A DNA stretch of 64,000 nucleotides, taken from contig JAKAXU010000003.1 of assembly GCA_021816455.1 (NCBI GenBank), forward strand, positions 62,001 through 126,000, written 5' to 3'. The translations under genes were made by a program, and so were the position numbers. The notes beneath the pieces are model-generated. The model had not been told where the DNA came from. It did no database searches and worked only from the letters and a program-made list of their open reading frames with translations. The DNA is from Acidobacteriota bacterium. GTDB taxonomy: Bacteria > Acidobacteriota > Terriglobia > Terriglobales > Acidobacteriaceae. This document shows positions 61,176-64,000 of the stretch, piece after piece. Numbering within the stretch: position 1 is the stretch's first letter; each line of letters opens with the position of its first letter.

Positions 61176-63566
61176 CTACTGGGGCTTGTTGCCGAGGCCG
61201 AAGATTTTTTGCAGGAAGTTGCGGTGATCGGTGTTGGGATGGCTGCATGTGGCCTGAGGCACGGTGCCGTTGAGGAATGCCGCGGTGTAGGTGTCGGTGG
61301 AGCAGGTGTTATCTGCGGGGAGGTTGGTGGCGGAGTCGATCTGCACGAGCTGCACACCATCGGGCGGGGTGAACTCGGTGGTGTCGGAGTATTGCGGCAG
61401 GGCGACGGCGCGCTTCATGAAGTCGGCCCAGATGGGCGCGGCGGCGTGGGCGCCTTCGATCTTGAGGTCAGTGTAGTCGTCGTTGCCGACCCAGACGATG
61501 CAGAGCAGGTTGCTGGTGTATCCGGCAAACCAGGCGTCGTGTTCGGTGCCGGTTTTGCCGGCAGCGGGAGCGGTGAAGCCCATGTTGCGAACCCCTGCGC
61601 CGGTGCCTTTGCCCTGGAGTACCGCCTCCATCATGTTGGTGGTGAGATAGGCGACGCGAGGGTCAAGAATCTGCTTGCTGGTGGGCGTGTAGTCGGTGAG
61701 GACATCGCCGGAGGGTGTGCGGACGCTGGCGACCATCCAGGGATCGATTTTGAGGCCGCCGTTGGCAAAGGCGGTGTAGACGCCGGCCATCTCCAATGGC
61801 GTGGCGTCATAGGCTCCAATGGCGACGGAGGGTGTGGCGCGCGCGCTGGTGATGCCGAGCTGCTGGGCGAGCGTGGCGACGGTGTCAAAGCCGACAAGCG
61901 AGGCGAGGCTGATGGTGGCGTTGTTGAGCGAGCGCATGAGTGCAAAGCGCGCGGTGACCTGGCCGTGATATTTGCCTTGAAAGTTGCGTGGGGTGTAGTC
62001 CTGGCCGTTGACCTCGTAGGTGGTCTGTTCGTCGGTGAGCTGAGTGAGCGGTGAAAAGAGCGCGTCCTGACCGGGGAGCGTGGAGCCGGCGACGGCGGTG
62101 TTGAAGGCGGCAGCGTAGACGATGGGTTTGAAGATGGAGCCGGTGGGACGCGAGGCGACAGCGTGGTTCAACTGGCTGAGACCATAGCTGCGTCCGCCGA
62201 CGAGCGCGAGCACCTGGCCGGTGTGGGGATTGAGCGCGACGAGCGCGACCTGCGGATAATTGACAGGCCCTGTGTGATGAAGACGCGCGGCACGGTGCTC
62301 CACCTGTTTGTCGATGGCGGGGATGGCCTGAGCGACGGCGGCGGTGGCGGCGGATTGGAGATCGGGATCAAGCGAGGTGTAGATGTGCAGACCCTCGCGG
62401 TTGAAGTCATGCTCGCCGAGCTTCTGGTTGAGCTGGTCGCGAACGAGATCGACAAAGTAGGGCGCGTCGCTGGCATCGACGCTTTCCTGAGAGAGATGGA
62501 GCGGCTCGAGCTTGGTTTGCTCGGCGGTCTCCTTGGTGATGGCACCGGTTTCGACCATGGCGTCGAGGACGAGATTGCGTCGCTCCAAGGCGCGGTCAGG
62601 ATGGCGGTAGGGCGAGAAATAGTTGGGCCGTTGGATCATGCCGGCCAGCAGCGCGGATTCGGCGAGGTTGAGCTGACGGACATCCTTGCCGAAGTAGACG
62701 CGTGCGGCTTCGCCGAAGCCGTCGATGGAGAAGCTGCCGCGCTGGCCAAGATTGATCTCGTTGGCGTACATCTCGAAGATCTGCTGCTTGGTGAAGCGGT
62801 GTTCAAGCTGGAAGGTGATGACGATCTCGATGATCTTGCGTTTGAATTTTTTCTCCGGTGTGAGAAAAAACCCTCGCGCAAGCTGCATGGTGAGCGTGGA
62901 GCCACCTTCGACTTTGCGTCCGGTGAGGATGTCGCGCAGAGCGGCGGAGAACAGGCGGGAGTAGTTGACGCCGTCATGCTCGAAGAAACGGCGATCCTCG
63001 ATGGCCATGACTGCCTGGACGAGGTTTGGCGGCAGTTCGCTGTAGGTAACGAGGCGACGCTTGGTGCGGCTGGCATCTTCGCTGAGGCCGGTAATGAGAA
63101 GCGGCTCCAGTTCGTAGCTGGAAAGAGGCTGGCCGTGATCGTCGGTGAGAGAAGAGACCACGCCGCGCGAGAAGCGAATGAGCGCGCCATCCTGAGAGTG
63201 ATAACTCTGCGGACCGGGATGGACATCGACGCTGTCGTCCGTGGTGACGAAGGTGCCAAGCGGGGATGGTGTGGTGGCGGTGGGATCGGAATATCCGGCT
63301 GTGCGAAGTTCGCGGACCACCTGAGCCAGCGGGAGATGCTGGCCGGGACGGACTTCGCGTGGTGTGGCGTAGATTTTTGCCGTGGTGGCGAAGAGCGGAT
63401 GCTGTAGACGCGCATCGACGATGCCGCGATAGCGCAGGTAGTAATAGCCGCCGGTGAGCAGGAGGGCGAGCGCAGAAAAGACGCAGCAGAGAAGCACGGC
63501 GGCGGCGAGGTGGAATGCCAAGCCTTGCTTCGAGTTGTTGCGTGGAATGCGGATGCGCAGCGCCAT
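61176..63566 (-). CDS. bifunctional class A penicillin-binding protein (PBP1)
   Basis: Builds peptidoglycan glycan strands and cross-links. One N-terminal membrane helix (LAAAVLLCCVFSALALLLTGG, about residues 20-40). An UB2H-like region follows (about 60-160). The GT51 transglycosylase domain has the catalytic E190 in AIEDRRFFEHDG and KVEGGSTLTMQLARG; the transpeptidase domain has S477-K480 (TGSIFKP), SLNN (S546-N548) and KTGT (671-674). This set resembles PBP1b. The C-terminus (DNTCSTDTYTAAFLNGTVPQATCSHPN) has two cysteines that may form a disulfide. ATG 63566 (MALRIRIPRN) is four bases after proS, so the two are coupled. 796 residues. Confidence 0.94.
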   Translation of the reverse strand: MALRIRIPRNNSKQGLAFHLAAAVLLCCVFSALALLLTGGYYYLRYRGIVDARLQHPLFATTAKIYATPREVRPGQHLPLAQVVRELRTAGYSDPTATTPSPLGTFVTTDDSVDVHPGPQSYHSQDGALIRFSRGVVSSLTDDHGQPLSSYELEPLLITGLSEDASRTKRRLVTYSELPPNLVQAVMAIEDRRFFEHDGVNYSRLFSAALRDILTGRKVEGGSTLTMQLARGFFLTPEKKFKRKIIEIVITFQLEHRFTKQQIFEMYANEINLGQRGSFSIDGFGEAARVYFGKDVRQLNLAESALLAGMIQRPNYFSPYRHPDRALERRNLVLDAMVETGAITKETAEQTKLEPLHLSQESVDASDAPYFVDLVRDQLNQKLGEHDFNREGLHIYTSLDPDLQSAATAAVAQAIPAIDKQVEHRAARLHHTGPVNYPQVALVALNPHTGQVLALVGGRSYGLSQLNHAVASRPTGSIFKPIVYAAAFNTAVAGSTLPGQDALFSPLTQLTDEQTTYEVNGQDYTPRNFQGKYHGQVTARFALMRSLNNATISLASLVGFDTVATLAQQLGITSARATPSVAIGAYDATPLEMAGVYTAFANGGLKIDPWMVASVRTPSGDVLTDYTPTSKQILDPRVAYLTTNMMEAVLQGKGTGAGVRNMGFTAPAAGKTGTEHDAWFAGYTSNLLCIVWVGNDDYTDLKIEGAHAAAPIWADFMKRAVALPQYSDTTEFTPPDGVQLVQIDSATNLPADNTCSTDTYTAAFLNGTVPQATCSHPNTDHRNFLQKIFGLGNKPQ

Positions 63567-63570
63567 CGGG

Positions 63571-64000
63571 TCAGCCTGCCTGCGACACGGGGGTGTTGGG
63601 GAAGACGAGCGAACGCAGTGTGGAGACAGCGTCTGCAAGTGCAACGGTGGTGGTGGTTGAGGTGGAGCGGGTGAACAACTCAATCTGCTGCTCGGAGATC
63701 TTCTTGCCGACGGTGATGCGGAAGGGAATACCGATCAACTCGGCGTCCTTGAACTTGACTCCTGCACGCTCATCGCGATCGTCAAGCAGGACATCGAATC
63801 CAGCGCGGTCCAGCTCCGCGGCGAGCGATTCTCCGGCGGCCATTAGTGCCGGGTCACTAGTGTTGGTGATGGTGACGACGACCTGAAACGGCGCAATGGA
63901 GGCAGGCAGTGCGAAACCGTTCTGATCGTGGGATTGCTCAATGGCAGCGGTGAGGATGCGCTCTACGCCAATGCCATAACTGCCCATGATGGGGGTGATC
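63571..64000 (-). CDS. proS: prolyl-tRNA synthetase, C-terminal part
   Basis: The frame runs off the right window edge; about 143 residues remain. Visible are the end of the class II core (motif 3, [23 protein letters not shown]) and the anticodon-binding domain ([64 protein letters not shown]). It charges tRNA-Pro. The stop is four bases before the PBP1 start, giving a proS-PBP1 operon. Confidence 0.95.
   Translation of the reverse strand, partial: ITPIMGSYGIGVERILTAAIEQSHDQNGFALPASIAPFQVVVTITNTSDPALMAAGESLAAELDRAGFDVLLDDRDERAGVKFKDAELIGIPFRITVGKKISEQQIELFTRSTSTTTTVALADAVSTLRSLVFPNTPVSQAG

Noticed and set aside
1-64000. CRISPR arrays, tRNA genes, insertion sequences, attachment sites or prophage
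   Set aside because: None was found by reading; the repeats seen are short and local (13-15 bp) and no transposase or integrase product was recognised.

Overview
The window is a chromosomal segment of a GC-rich, diderm, motile heterotroph, most likely an acidobacterium of class Terriglobia (Acidobacteriaceae). The pointers are a secreted protein of the Acidobacteria-type VWFA-related family (36420-37437), a family-10 xylanase, an M13 peptidase, a full periplasmic P-ring/L-ring gene set (flgA, flgH, flgI), and several proteins that I recognise only from that group. No species is claimed. Almost all of the window is coding. I saw no tRNA, rRNA, CRISPR array, insertion sequence or prophage.

Layout. 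1-9.9 kb is housekeeping: the end of an M13 metallopeptidase, sucCD on the minus strand, then trpD, trpS, scpA, an M24 aminopeptidase, a Coa1-like small protein and a class III aminotransferase. 9.9-34.5 kb is a continuous plus-strand flagellar cluster: fliK, flgD, flgE, fliN-like, fliO-like, fliPQR, flhB, flhA, fliA, fliM, a second fliN-like gene, a zinc-site/MshEN-domain protein, cheY, cheX, flgF, flgG, flgA, flgH, flgI, flgJ, flgM, flgN, flgK and flgL. It covers export gate, switch, distal rod, rings, hook, hook-filament junction and the FliA/FlgM regulatory pair. It lacks flgBC, fliEFGHIJ, flhFG, motAB, flagellin, the filament cap and chemoreceptors, which must lie elsewhere if the organelle is functional. 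34.7-40.5 kb has a 77-residue unknown protein, a GH10 xylanase, the VWFA protein, rpsO and pnp. 40.6-49.7 kb is mostly minus strand: a membrane diguanylate cyclase, murA, murQ, a serine hydrolase, lepB (plus strand), and a pyrimidine-nucleoside salvage operon (cdd, deoA, CNT transporter). 50.0-55.3 kb is a tight chemotaxis operon cheA-cheW-cheY-cheB-cheR. 55.4-64 kb has the long helicase lhr, an adjacent endonuclease VIII-type glycosylase, a bifunctional PBP1 and the end of proS.

How the parts connect. By eye I found sequences resembling FliA (sigma-28) promoters before cheY-cheX, before flgM, before the diguanylate cyclase and, more weakly, before cheA. Inside the flagellar cluster, overlapping the switch gene fliN, is a protein with a complete MshEN-type domain (a known c-di-GMP-binding fold) behind a cysteine cluster and with no ATPase. 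Taken together this suggests a motility regulon that makes its own c-di-GMP enzyme and carries an undescribed c-di-GMP receptor next to the motor switch. That link is inference; the domain and the promoter-like sequences are seen directly.
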